DNA from: Rhodobiaceae bacterium | GTDB taxonomy: Bacteria > Pseudomonadota > Alphaproteobacteria > Parvibaculales > Parvibaculaceae | DNA: 22,144 nt | NCBI GenBank assembly: GCA_027352645.1 | Contig: DAIEIL010000042.1 | Location: 1-22,144, forward strand | Reading direction: 5' to 3' | In this document: one piece after another, positions 1 through 7,268 of the stretch | Numbering within the stretch: the first letter of the stretch is position 1 | How the letters are laid out: each line of letters starts with the position of its first letter | Notes under the pieces: generated by a model | Told to the model about the DNA's origin: nothing | The model's input: the letters and a program-made list of their open reading frames with translations, nothing else | Databases searched by the model: none | Position numbers and translations under genes: made by a program

Positions 1-1
1 G

Positions 2-217
2 CGCGGCGAGGGTGTGGAAAAGGATCTGCCCAAGGCGCTCGGCTGGTATGCGCTGGCTTCCCGCTCCGGCAGCGAGCTTGCCCTCGACCGTCTGGCCATT
101 CTGGTGCCGAGCCTCGCCGGCCCGAAGCCGCCAAAGCCCTCCGATGCCGCGGCGCAGCAGGTTGCCCCCTCGCCACCGCTGCCCGACTTCGAACTGCGCG
201 GCACAGACAGCCAGTAG
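2..217 (+). CDS. Sel1-repeat protein, 3' end only (5' truncated by window edge)
   Basis: The reading frame is open from the first bases of the window to a TAG at 215-217, so the start lies upstream. The visible 71 residues begin RGEGVEKDLPKALGWYALAS, which matches the end of a Sel1-like (tetratricopeptide-type) repeat: G-x-GV-x-KD-x-x-KA-x-x-WY-x-x-A. A Pro/Ala-rich tail follows with no domain I recognise (PKPPKPSDAAAQQ). Sel1 proteins form alpha-solenoid scaffolds, often periplasmic or envelope-linked in proteobacteria, but localisation cannot be judged without the N-terminus. The GTG at 14-16 lies inside the repeat and is not a credible start. A gap of 87 bp separates it from the next gene on the same strand. 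The repeat call is solid; the role is unknown. Confidence 0.75.
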   Translation, partial: RGEGVEKDLPKALGWYALASRSGSELALDRLAILVPSLAGPKPPKPSDAAAQQVAPSPPLPDFELRGTDSQ

Positions 218-248
218 CCTGCCTCTCCCGCAAAAACAGCACGGTTAA

Positions 249-277
249 CGGATTCGTATCGGCACAGGCCCTATAAT
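249..277 (+). promoter_or_regulatory. Candidate promoter of the J-domain gene
   Basis: A perfect TATAAT lies at 272-277, 27 bp before the TTG start at 305. No good -35 hexamer sits 16-18 bp upstream; with a 17-bp spacer the hexamer would be CGGATT at 249-254. It is therefore a lone -10 match in a short AT-richer gap, suggestive but unproven. Confidence 0.3.
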
Positions 278-304
278 TCGGCTTTCGGCCTGCCGGAGTT
301 AATT

Positions 305-1267
305 TTGCGCGACCCTTACGAAATCCTTGGCCTAACGCCAGCGGCTGGTTCGGCGGAGATCAAATCCGCCTATCGGCGGCTTGCGAAGCGCCTGCATCCA
401 GACGCACAAATCAACCCGGCAGAGGGCCATGCGGCGGGCGCAGAGGCGCAGACGCGTTTTCAGGAAGTGACCGCCGCCTACAATCTTCTGAAGGATGCGT
501 CCGCACGCGCACGCTTCGACGCAGAACGCCATCGCCGGACGAGACCTCAGGCGCGTCCCGCACCCGCCGCCAAAGGCGCGCCTTTCGAGGAAGCGACCGC
601 TTCCGGTTCGGCCCGCAAGACGACCGAGCATATTTTCGAGGCGACCTTCAACGCCGGCCCCGAAAAGCATTCCGAAACTCCCTTCTCTGAACTCTTTCAG
701 GGCCTGCGCGGTGCGGGCAAGCGCGTCTTCCGCGCGCGCGGTCAGGACCAGACCTATCGCCTTCCCGTCTCCTTTCTCGAAGCCGCCTGCGGCGGCAAGA
801 AGCGCATCGCGCTTGGCGGCGGCAAGGTTCTCGATGTCCGCATTCCGGCCGGTGTCGACGAGGGCCGCCAGATTCGCCTGCGCGGTCAGGGCGGCGAAGG
901 CTATGGCGGCGCCGAGCCGGGCGACGCGCTGATCGAAGTTTCGATAGAACCGCACCCGCATTTCCGCCGCGAGGGGCTCGACATTCATCTGGCCCTGCCT
1001 GTGACGCTGCCCGAGGCCGTGCTGGGCACGAAGGTCGATGTGCCCACGATCTCAGGCCCGGTGAACCTCACGATCCCCAAAGGCGCCAATACGGGCACGC
1101 GGCTCCGGCTCAAGGGCCGGGGCATAACGCCCGAAGGCGGGGCCGCGCCCGGCGATCAGTATGTGACACTGGAACTCGTCCTGCCCGATGTTCAGGACGA
1201 TGAGCTCCGCGACTTCGCGGCGAGCTGGGCGGCAGGGCTTTCGCACGACCCGCGGCGAAACTTCTGA
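305..1267 (+). CDS. J-domain co-chaperone with DnaJ C-terminal domain, no zinc finger (CbpA-like)
   Basis: This is probably a class-B Hsp40 that delivers substrates to DnaK and stimulates its ATPase in the cytoplasm. The J-domain fills about residues 1-65 (DPYEILGL start, HPD motif at 31-33, Y-N-L-L-K-D helix IV region). A charged, Ala-rich linker follows. From about residue 145 comes the DnaJ C-terminal peptide-binding region, with LPVSFLEAACGGKKRIAL and IPAGVDEGRQIRLRGQG. The four CxxCxGxG zinc-binding repeats of true DnaJ are absent, so it is closer to CbpA/DjlA-type proteins than to DnaJ itself. The start is TTG, supported by GGAG at 295-298 with 6-bp spacing and by the MRDPYEILGL context. 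It sits 141 bp before fabI. A J-protein, fabI and aroC lie near each other in many rhizobial genomes, as I recall. Confidence 0.9.
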   Translation: MRDPYEILGLTPAAGSAEIKSAYRRLAKRLHPDAQINPAEGHAAGAEAQTRFQEVTAAYNLLKDASARARFDAERHRRTRPQARPAPAAKGAPFEEATASGSARKTTEHIFEATFNAGPEKHSETPFSELFQGLRGAGKRVFRARGQDQTYRLPVSFLEAACGGKKRIALGGGKVLDVRIPAGVDEGRQIRLRGQGGEGYGGAEPGDALIEVSIEPHPHFRREGLDIHLALPVTLPEAVLGTKVDVPTISGPVNLTIPKGANTGTRLRLKGRGITPEGGAAPGDQYVTLELVLPDVQDDELRDFAASWAAGLSHDPRRNF

Positions 1268-1306
1268 CAACCAATCAGGGCAAGTGCTTGAAGCAACGGC
1301 AAAATC

Positions 1307-1319
1307 TGACGTGCCGTCA
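1307..1319. repeat. Short inverted repeat between the J-domain gene and fabI
   Basis: TGACG at 1307-1311 and CGTCA at 1315-1319 form a 13-base dyad around a TGC centre. It lies 40 bp after the J-protein stop and about 90 bp before the fabI start. It could be an operator-like dyad or a weak hairpin. On the + strand no T-run follows directly (the next T5 is at 1334-1338), so it is a poor terminator. The stem is short enough to occur by chance. Confidence 0.22.
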
Positions 1320-1340
1320 TCCTCGCTCCCGGCTTTTTGG

Positions 1341-1368
1341 TGGACCGGATCGGGCTATTGTGTAGGAT
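1341..1368 (+). promoter_or_regulatory. Weak candidate promoter for fabI-aroC
   Basis: TGGACC (1341-1346) and TAGGAT (1363-1368) are each 4/6 matches to the sigma-70 hexamers, separated by 16 bp, and lie 40 bp before the fabI ATG. The 141-bp gap after the J-protein gene leaves room for an independent promoter, but the match is weak. Confidence 0.2.
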
Positions 1369-1408
1369 GCGCGCGAATTCGAAGGCGAGCCAAAGAGACG
1401 AGGAAGCG

Positions 1409-2248
1409 ATGAGCGAAGCCATCACAAGCACCCATTCCGGCGCCAAGGGCGGCCTGATGGCCGGCAAGCGCGGCCTCATCATGGGTGTCGCGAATAATCG
1501 CTCGATCGCCTGGGGCATTGCCAAGGCCTGCGCCGATCAGGGCGCCGAGATCGCCTTCACCTATCAGGGCGAAGCACTGCAAAAGCGCGTCGTGCCGCTG
1601 GCGGAATCGGTCGGCTCGAAGCACATCCTGCCCTGCGACGTGACCGACGCGGCCAGCATGGACTCGGTGTTTGAAACGCTGAAGAAGGATTGGGGCAAGA
1701 TCGACTTCTTCGTCCATGCCATCGCCTATTCGAACAAGGACGAACTCGACGGCCGCTATGTCGACACCTCGCTCGACAACTTCACGGCCAGCATGGCGAT
1801 CTCCTGCTACTCCTTCGTAGCGCTCTGCCAGCGCGCGGAAAAGCTGATGACCGACGGCGGCTCCATCGTGACGCTGACCTATTACGGCTCCGAGAAGGTG
1901 ATCCCGCATTACAACATCATGGGCGTCGCCAAAGCGGCGCTCGAAGCGAGCGTGCGCTATCTCGCCGTCGATCTCGGCCGCAACAATATCCGCGTCAATG
2001 CCGTCTCGGCTGGCCCGATCAAGACGCTTGCCGCCTCGGGCATCGGCGACTTCCGCTACATCCTCAAGTGGAACGAGCTGAACTCGCCCTTGAAGCGCAC
2101 GGTCACGATCGAGGAAGTGGGCAACACCTCGCTTTATCTTCTCTCCGATCTCGGCTCGGGCGTCACCGGCGAAGTGCATCACGTCGATGCCGGCTATCAC
2201 GTTGTCGGCATGAAAGCCGAAGACGCGCCCGACATCAGCATCGTCTGA
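1409..2248 (+). CDS. fabI: Enoyl-[acyl-carrier-protein] reductase (NADH), FabI
   Basis: FabI catalyses the last step of each fatty-acid elongation cycle, reducing trans-2-enoyl-ACP with NADH (type II FAS, cytoplasm). The 279-residue protein shows the atypical-SDR nucleotide motif GVANNRSIAWGIAKA at about 26-40. It also has the FabI catalytic set Tyr158, Tyr168 and Lys175 in LTYYGSEKVIPHYNIMGVAK, with the family's 10- and 7-residue spacings. The downstream SAGPIKTLAASGI loop covers substrate. I place the start at ATG 1409, preceded by GAGGAAG at 1400-1406. The frame is open further upstream to a GTG at 1337, but that extension has no ribosome-binding site and does not resemble FabI. aroC follows after 5 bp, so the two are probably co-transcribed. 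The N-terminal 15 residues before LMAGKRGLIMG form a short lead-in. Identification is very secure. Confidence 0.97.
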   Translation: MSEAITSTHSGAKGGLMAGKRGLIMGVANNRSIAWGIAKACADQGAEIAFTYQGEALQKRVVPLAESVGSKHILPCDVTDAASMDSVFETLKKDWGKIDFFVHAIAYSNKDELDGRYVDTSLDNFTASMAISCYSFVALCQRAEKLMTDGGSIVTLTYYGSEKVIPHYNIMGVAKAALEASVRYLAVDLGRNNIRVNAVSAGPIKTLAASGIGDFRYILKWNELNSPLKRTVTIEEVGNTSLYLLSDLGSGVTGEVHHVDAGYHVVGMKAEDAPDISIV

Positions 2249-2253
2249 ACCCC

Positions 2254-3339
2254 ATGTCCTACAACACCTTCGGCACACTCTTCCGCGTCACGACCTGGGG
2301 CGAAAGCCATGGGCCCGCGCTCGGCTGCGTGGTCGATGGAACGCCGCCGCGCATTCCGCTGAAGGCCGAGGACATTCAGGTCTATCTCGACAAACGCAAG
2401 CCCGGCCAGTCGCGCTTCACCACGCAGCGCCGTGAGCCGGACGAGGTGAAGATCCTCTCCGGCACTTTCGTCTCCGACGATACGGGCGAGGAAGTGACGA
2501 CGGGCACGCCGATCTCGCTGATGATCGAGAATGTCGATCAGCGCTCGAAAGACTACGGCGACATCGCGCAGAAGTTCCGCCCGGGCCATGCCGACTACAC
2601 CTACATGGCGAAATATGGCATCCGCGACTATCGCGGCGGCGGGCGCTCCTCTGCGCGCGAGACTGCGGCGCGCGTTGCAGCCGGCGCCATCGCGCGGAAG
2701 ATTCTTTCGGGCGTCACCATTCGCGGCGCGCTCGTGCAGATAGGCCCGCACAAGATCGACCGTGCCAACTGGAACTGGGACGAGACGGAGAAGAATCCGT
2801 TCTGGTGCCCGGACAGCAAGGCCGCGGCGCTCTGGGAAGATTATCTCGACGGCGTGCGCAAGGCGGGCTCGTCCTGCGGCGCCGTGATCGAACTCGTGGC
2901 CTCTGGCGTTCCCGCCGGATGGGGCGCGCCGATCTATGGCAAGCTCGATTCCGACATCTCGGCGGCGCTGATGAGCATCAACGCGGTCAAGGGTGTCGAG
3001 ATCGGCGAGGGCTTCGGCGCCGCCGCGCTGACCGGCGAAGAAAATGCCGATGAAATCCGCATCGGCAATGAAGGGCCCTATTTCACTTCGAACCATGCGG
3101 GCGGCATTCTGGGCGGCATTTCGTCAGGCCAGGATATCGTCGCGCGTTTCGCCGTGAAGCCGACCTCCTCGATCCTCACGCCACGCAAGACGATTACGGT
3201 GACGGACGAGGAAACGGAGATCATGACCAAGGGCCGCCATGACCCTTGCGTCGGCATCCGCGCCGTACCGGTGGGCGAAGCCATGCTCGCCTGTGTGCTC
3301 GCCGATCATTTCCTGCGCCATCGCGGGCAGATCGGCTGA
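2254..3339 (+). CDS. aroC: Chorismate synthase
   Basis: AroC converts 5-enolpyruvylshikimate-3-phosphate to chorismate, the last shikimate-pathway step, and needs reduced FMN. The 361-residue protein carries all the family signatures: TTWGESHGPALG near the N-terminus (His19), RKPGQSRFTTQR at 48-59, PGHADYTYMAKYGIRDYRGG around His112, GRSSARETAARVAAGAIARK at about 130-149, and SNHAGGILGGISSGQ near residue 290. Length fits the bacterial enzyme. The start is ATG 2254, 5 bp after the fabI TGA. The same frame stays open far upstream inside fabI, but the protein clearly begins MSYNTFGTLFRVTTWG. The gene is monofunctional with no fused flavin reductase, so reduced flavin must come from elsewhere. 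It ends 9 bp from the convergent glutamate-synthase-like gene, with no visible terminator hairpin between. Confidence 0.97.
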   Translation: MSYNTFGTLFRVTTWGESHGPALGCVVDGTPPRIPLKAEDIQVYLDKRKPGQSRFTTQRREPDEVKILSGTFVSDDTGEEVTTGTPISLMIENVDQRSKDYGDIAQKFRPGHADYTYMAKYGIRDYRGGGRSSARETAARVAAGAIARKILSGVTIRGALVQIGPHKIDRANWNWDETEKNPFWCPDSKAAALWEDYLDGVRKAGSSCGAVIELVASGVPAGWGAPIYGKLDSDISAALMSINAVKGVEIGEGFGAAALTGEENADEIRIGNEGPYFTSNHAGGILGGISSGQDIVARFAVKPTSSILTPRKTITVTDEETEIMTKGRHDPCVGIRAVPVGEAMLACVLADHFLRHRGQIG

Positions 3340-3348
3340 GGCCTACTT

Positions 3349-4959
3349 CTAGAGACGGATAGGATCGAAGCTGTCCATCCGCGCCATCGCCCAGTTCGCG
3401 CGATAGAACTCACTGGCCGATGTGCCGGCGATCAGCTCGCGCGGCTTGGCGAAATAGTGAATCTGCGAGAACAGCTTGATCTCCGTCGAACCGGTGCGCC
3501 GCGCGAGATGATGCGGGCCCAGTTGATCGGGATGGTCGAGCCCCGCCGAGGCAAGGATCTCCGCCAGCGCCTTCATCGTATGACGGTGATAATTGAAAAC
3601 CCTCGTCGCCTTGTCTGGAACGACAAGCGCGAGCTGCCGCAGATGGTCTTGCGTCGCAACCCCGGTTGGGCATCGATTGGTATGGCAACTCTGCGACTGG
3701 ATGCAGCCAACCGCGAACATGAAAGCGCGCGCCGCATTGACCCAGTCGGCACCGATGGCCAGAGTGCTCGCAATGTCGAAGGCGCTGACAATCTTTCCGG
3801 CAGCACCGATCTTGATCCGGTCACGAAGTCCCGTGCCGACCAGCGCGTTGTGAACGAAAAGCAGTCCATCGCGCATTGGCACGCCGATATGGTCGGTAAA
3901 CTCCACCGGGGCCGCGCCCGTACCGCCCTCCGCGCCGTCGACGACGATGAAATCCGGCAGGATGTCCGTTTCGAGCATCGCCTTGACGAGCCCCATGAAC
4001 TCCCATGGGTGGCCGAGACAGAGCTTGAAGCCGACGGGTTTTCCGCCCGAAAGCTCCCGCAGCCGAGCAATGAAATGCATCATCTCGATGGGCGTACCAA
4101 AAGCCGAATGTCGCGCGGGAGAGATACATTCCTCGCCCGTCTCGACACCGCGCGTCAACGCGATTTCAGCCGACACCTTGCCCTTGGGAAGGATGCCGCC
4201 ATGGCCGGGCTTCGCGCCCTGACTCAGCTTGATCTCGATCATCTTCACTTGCGGCGTCGTGGCCTGGGCAGCGAATTTCTCCGGATCGAAATGCCCATCC
4301 TTGGTGCGGCAACCAAAATAGCCGCTGCCGATTTCCCAGATGAGGTCGCCGCCAAATTCACGGTGGTAAGGGCTGATGCTCCCCTCGCCCGTGTCGTGCG
4401 CGAAACCGCCCTCCTTCGCGCCCTTGTTCAGGGCACGGATCGCATTGGCGCTCAAGGCGCCGAAGCTCATCGCGGAAATATTGAAGACGGACGCCGAATA
4501 GGGCTGCGCGCATTGCGGCCCGCCGATCTCGATGCGGAAGCTCGACGGATCGACATTCAATGCCGGCTGCGCCGAATGCCCGATGAATTCATAACCGTCG
4601 CCATAAACGTCGAGCAGTGTTCCGAACGGCTTTTCGCTTACAACATTTTTTGCACGTTGATAGACGAGGGAGCGCTGCGCGCGCGAATAGGGAAGCTTTT
4701 CGTCATCGCCCTCAAGGAGATATTGCCTTATCTCAGGCCTGATCTCCTCGACGAGATAGCGGATATTGCCAATGACGGGATAGTTGCGGCGGACCGCATG
4801 CCGCGCCTGAGCGATATCGACAATGCCGAGAAACGAAAGGAGCCCCGCTCCAAGCGTAACGATCCAGAGCCCATTCACCGTCGCGACGAAGGGCAATGTC
4901 AACAACATCGCTGCCACGCAAAGAGCAAAGACGATATATCGCGCAAAGAGGCTGGCCAT
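3349..4959 (-). CDS. Membrane-anchored stand-alone glutamate-synthase FMN/3Fe-4S domain protein (GltB2-like)
   Basis: The 536-residue protein starts with two hydrophobic segments (about 5-27 and 29-50), then a short basic stretch, then a full glutamate-synthase central-type FMN barrel. Visible barrel motifs are ISAMSFGALSANAIRALNKG (161-180), HDTGEGSISPYH, SQGAKPGHGGILP (246-258), the phosphate/FMN loop VVDGAEGGTGAAPVEF, and GCIQSQSCHTNRCPTGVATQ. The last holds the three cluster cysteines C419, C425 and C430. There is no N-terminal glutaminase domain and no C-terminal GXGXG beta-helix, so it cannot make glutamate from glutamine alone. The family is usually annotated 'FMN-binding glutamate synthase family protein' and its reaction is unsettled. 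The ATG overlaps the TGA of the upstream methyltransferase by one base (TGATG at 4957-4961), implying translational coupling. It is the last gene of the - strand cluster. Domain call certain; function unknown. Confidence 0.88.
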   Translation of the reverse strand: MASLFARYIVFALCVAAMLLTLPFVATVNGLWIVTLGAGLLSFLGIVDIAQARHAVRRNYPVIGNIRYLVEEIRPEIRQYLLEGDDEKLPYSRAQRSLVYQRAKNVVSEKPFGTLLDVYGDGYEFIGHSAQPALNVDPSSFRIEIGGPQCAQPYSASVFNISAMSFGALSANAIRALNKGAKEGGFAHDTGEGSISPYHREFGGDLIWEIGSGYFGCRTKDGHFDPEKFAAQATTPQVKMIEIKLSQGAKPGHGGILPKGKVSAEIALTRGVETGEECISPARHSAFGTPIEMMHFIARLRELSGGKPVGFKLCLGHPWEFMGLVKAMLETDILPDFIVVDGAEGGTGAAPVEFTDHIGVPMRDGLLFVHNALVGTGLRDRIKIGAAGKIVSAFDIASTLAIGADWVNAARAFMFAVGCIQSQSCHTNRCPTGVATQDHLRQLALVVPDKATRVFNYHRHTMKALAEILASAGLDHPDQLGPHHLARRTGSTEIKLFSQIHYFAKPRELIAGTSASEFYRANWAMARMDSFDPIRL

Positions 4960-6005
4960 CAGTCCACAACCTTCCGGAAGACCATGACCTTCGACAGAAA
5001 GGCCGGTGTTGAACCATCGAAGGCGAGCCCCGCGCGCGCGAAAAGCGCTGCGAAATCTTCGGCCAGATAGGAGCCGAAATAGGGCTCGTGAAAGCCAATT
5101 GGGAAGAATTCGAGCAGCCCGTCATAGTCGGGCCTGTCGCCGGTCTGCAATGCATCGACAATGACGGCGATGCCACCCGGCTTCAGCACACGGGCGATCT
5201 CAGCTGCCACGATCTTGCGAACCTTGGGTGGCAGTTCGTGAAAGAGATAGATGCAGGTCACCGCATCCTGCGACGCGTCGGCCACCGGCATATTTTCCGC
5301 ATTGGCCTCGATGATCTCAATAGAGCGCCGCCGCTTCAGCCGCTTGCGCGCCTCTGCCACATAAGCGGGCGACAGTTCGAGCCCCGCCGCATTGAGACGC
5401 GGATAATTCGCGGTCACCTCATCAAGGAAGCGCCCTGTCCCGCAAGCAACATCGAGAAGATGGAGCTTTCGCTGGTCGCGCCCCTTGAAGGCTTGAGCGA
5501 GCGGCACCAGCGCCTGACGACGCATCGTGTCCGCCGTGCCGGTGAACAGCACTTCGACCTGCGTGTCGTAGAGCTTCGCGGATTCGTCCGAGAACCAACC
5601 GCCGGTCTGATAGTGGAAATTCTGGAGGTAATAGCGCGGATAGCGCTTGCGCAGCTCCGGCGTCAGCACTTCGGAATGGCGCCGCGACAAACGCCGCTCA
5701 TCCACCTTTCGCGCATCCTTGAAGAAACGAAGGCTGGCGCGAATGGCGGCCGAGGGCGGAAGCAATCCGTCCGGCGCGCGATAAAGCCCCGCCACAATGT
5801 TCTTCCAGTCGCGCTCGAAAAGCTCCCGCATCCCGGCGACGAGTGCAGGCCATTTCGGAACCTTGCCCTTGACCGAAACAGGCTTCTCTCCCGGCGGGAC
5901 CAGCGGCCCGCGTATGCGATTGAGCGCGATGTAATGGCCTGCATACCAGGCGACCCGCGCGCCCTGCTGCACGCCATAGCCGATCCGGGACAAGGGCCCT
6001 GCCAT
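4959..6005 (-). CDS. Class I SAM-dependent methyltransferase, substrate unknown
   Basis: The 348-residue protein has a Rossmann-fold methyltransferase domain from about residue 180. SAM motif I is LLDVACGTGRFLDEV (183-197), an acidic residue ends strand 2 (GLELSP), and post-I ENMP and motif IV/V regions (IYLFHELPP, RVLKPGGIAVIVD) follow. The first 180 residues form an extra domain with a striking conserved-looking block, NFHYQTGGWFSD (129-140) followed by LYDTQVEVLFTGTADTMRR. I associate that block with a methyltransferase group also found in cyanobacteria and plants, from memory. It has no signal peptide. The ATG at 6003-6005 sits 3 bp after the RNA methyltransferase stop. Its TGA overlaps the ATG of the glutamate-synthase-like gene, which suggests the two products act together. 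The substrate cannot be inferred; small molecule, lipid or quinone are all open. Confidence 0.85.
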   Translation of the reverse strand: MAGPLSRIGYGVQQGARVAWYAGHYIALNRIRGPLVPPGEKPVSVKGKVPKWPALVAGMRELFERDWKNIVAGLYRAPDGLLPPSAAIRASLRFFKDARKVDERRLSRRHSEVLTPELRKRYPRYYLQNFHYQTGGWFSDESAKLYDTQVEVLFTGTADTMRRQALVPLAQAFKGRDQRKLHLLDVACGTGRFLDEVTANYPRLNAAGLELSPAYVAEARKRLKRRRSIEIIEANAENMPVADASQDAVTCIYLFHELPPKVRKIVAAEIARVLKPGGIAVIVDALQTGDRPDYDGLLEFFPIGFHEPYFGSYLAEDFAALFARAGLAFDGSTPAFLSKVMVFRKVVD

Positions 6006-6008
6006 CCG

Positions 6009-7268
6009 TCACTCCCTGCGGAAAATGCCGACCAGCTCAATATGCGGCGACCAGAGGAATTGGTCCACAGGGGTTACGCGCGTCAGGCGATAGCCGCCAT
6101 CGATCAGCGTCCGGGCATCCCGCGCAAAGGTCGCCGGATTGCACGACACGCCGATGACGAGCGGCACAGCCGACTTCGCCAGTTGCTCGGCTTGCGCCGC
6201 CGCGCCTGCGCGCGGCGGATCGAAGACGACGGCTTCTGTCTTGAGTAACTCGCTCGGCAGGATCGGGCGGCGGAATAGATCGCGCATCAGGATTTCGACG
6301 GGCTTCAGGCCGAGCCCCGGCCCCTGCTCGCGGAGCGCCCGGTCGAGCGCGGCCGTCTGTGGCTTCTCGCTTTCGACGGCGAGCACCGAGCTGCGCTTCG
6401 CCAGCCCAGCCGTGAATGTGCCGCAACCCGCGAAGAGATCGGCCACGCGCCTTGCATCGCCCACAGCCTCGACCACAAGGCGGACAAGCGCCGCCTCGCC
6501 ATCGGCCGTCGCCTGCAGAAAGCTTCCCGGCGGCGACGCGACCTTGAGGCCCGAAAGCGTCACCACAGGCGCGCGGCGTTCGGAAATCATCTCGCCGTTC
6601 CAGACGAGCCGCGCGAGATCATGCGCCGATGTACGCTTGGCGAGTTCCGCCCGCAGCGGCCCGTCGACATCCTTGCCACCGGTAACCGCCACATCGAGGC
6701 CCGTCTCCGTGGCCGTCACGGCGACCGAGGCATGACCTTTTCGCGAAAGCCCCGGCTCGACGAGATGGGCAAGGCTCTGAAACGCCGCCTCGATCTCGGG
6801 AACAACGAGCGGACATTCCGTCAGTGCAATGATCGTATGGGTAGAGCGGCTGTAATATCCAAGTGTCACGCTTTTCTTGGTGCGCGTCGCGGAAAAGGTC
6901 GCGCGGCGGCGGCTCCGCGGCGATGCAGGCACGATCGAATCGACTTCAACCTCGATGCCACGGGGCTTGAGCGCTGCCACCACCTGTTCGCGCTTCCATT
7001 CGGCATAGGCCTTCGCTTCCACATGTTGAAGCGCGCAGCCCCCGCACTGACGGAAATGACGGCAAGGCGCAGCGACGCGGCTCGCAGACGGCGTGACAAT
7101 GCCGAGAAGCTCGGCCCGGCCCTCACCAGTCGGTTGAATACGCACACGCTCGCCAGGCAGCACGAAGGGCACGAAGACTTCGCCCGTCGGCGTCTCCGCG
7201 ACACCGTCGCCCAGATGGCCGAGCGAGGCGATCGTCACTTCAAGCTCTGTCGTGGGAATGTCGGTCAC
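6009..7268 (-). CDS. TrmA/RlmC/RlmD-type RNA (uracil-5-)-methyltransferase
   Basis: The 419-residue protein has an N-terminal TRAM-like OB region (residues 5-60). Four cysteines for a [4Fe-4S] cluster follow: C69, C75 and C78 in CRHFRQCGGCALQH, plus C152. The C-terminal Rossmann domain has DLFAGCGTFTAGLA (277-290), VFDPPRAGA (348-356) and the nucleophile Cys376 in GVSCNPATFARD. The SPPGSFLQAT element contributes the conserved Gln252. The enzyme uses SAM to make 5-methyluridine in tRNA or 23S rRNA. Which site is modified (U54, U747 or U1939) cannot be told from sequence, so I give no symbol. The start is GTG at 7266-7268, overlapping the tlyA stop by 4 bp (GTGA), a translational-coupling arrangement. 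The next gene begins 3 bp downstream. Confidence 0.92.
   Translation of the reverse strand: MTDIPTTELEVTIASLGHLGDGVAETPTGEVFVPFVLPGERVRIQPTGEGRAELLGIVTPSASRVAAPCRHFRQCGGCALQHVEAKAYAEWKREQVVAALKPRGIEVEVDSIVPASPRSRRRATFSATRTKKSVTLGYYSRSTHTIIALTECPLVVPEIEAAFQSLAHLVEPGLSRKGHASVAVTATETGLDVAVTGGKDVDGPLRAELAKRTSAHDLARLVWNGEMISERRAPVVTLSGLKVASPPGSFLQATADGEAALVRLVVEAVGDARRVADLFAGCGTFTAGLAKRSSVLAVESEKPQTAALDRALREQGPGLGLKPVEILMRDLFRRPILPSELLKTEAVVFDPPRAGAAAQAEQLAKSAVPLVIGVSCNPATFARDARTLIDGGYRLTRVTPVDQFLWSPHIELVGIFRRE

Noticed and set aside
1724..1730. Ala (residue 106) of FabI where E. coli FabI has Gly93, a triclosan-resistance position
   Set aside because: Aligned by eye only. An Ala at this position is, as I recall, normal in other FabI proteins such as that of Staphylococcus aureus, so it is no evidence of resistance.
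1690..2253. Apparent N-terminal extension of aroC into fabI
   Set aside because: The extra stretch is the out-of-frame fabI sequence, Arg-rich and unlike AroC; the true protein starts at 2254.
3457..5070. 537-codon open frame opposite the glutamate-synthase-like gene
   Set aside because: Antisense shadow; the - strand frame contains full FMN and Fe-S motifs.
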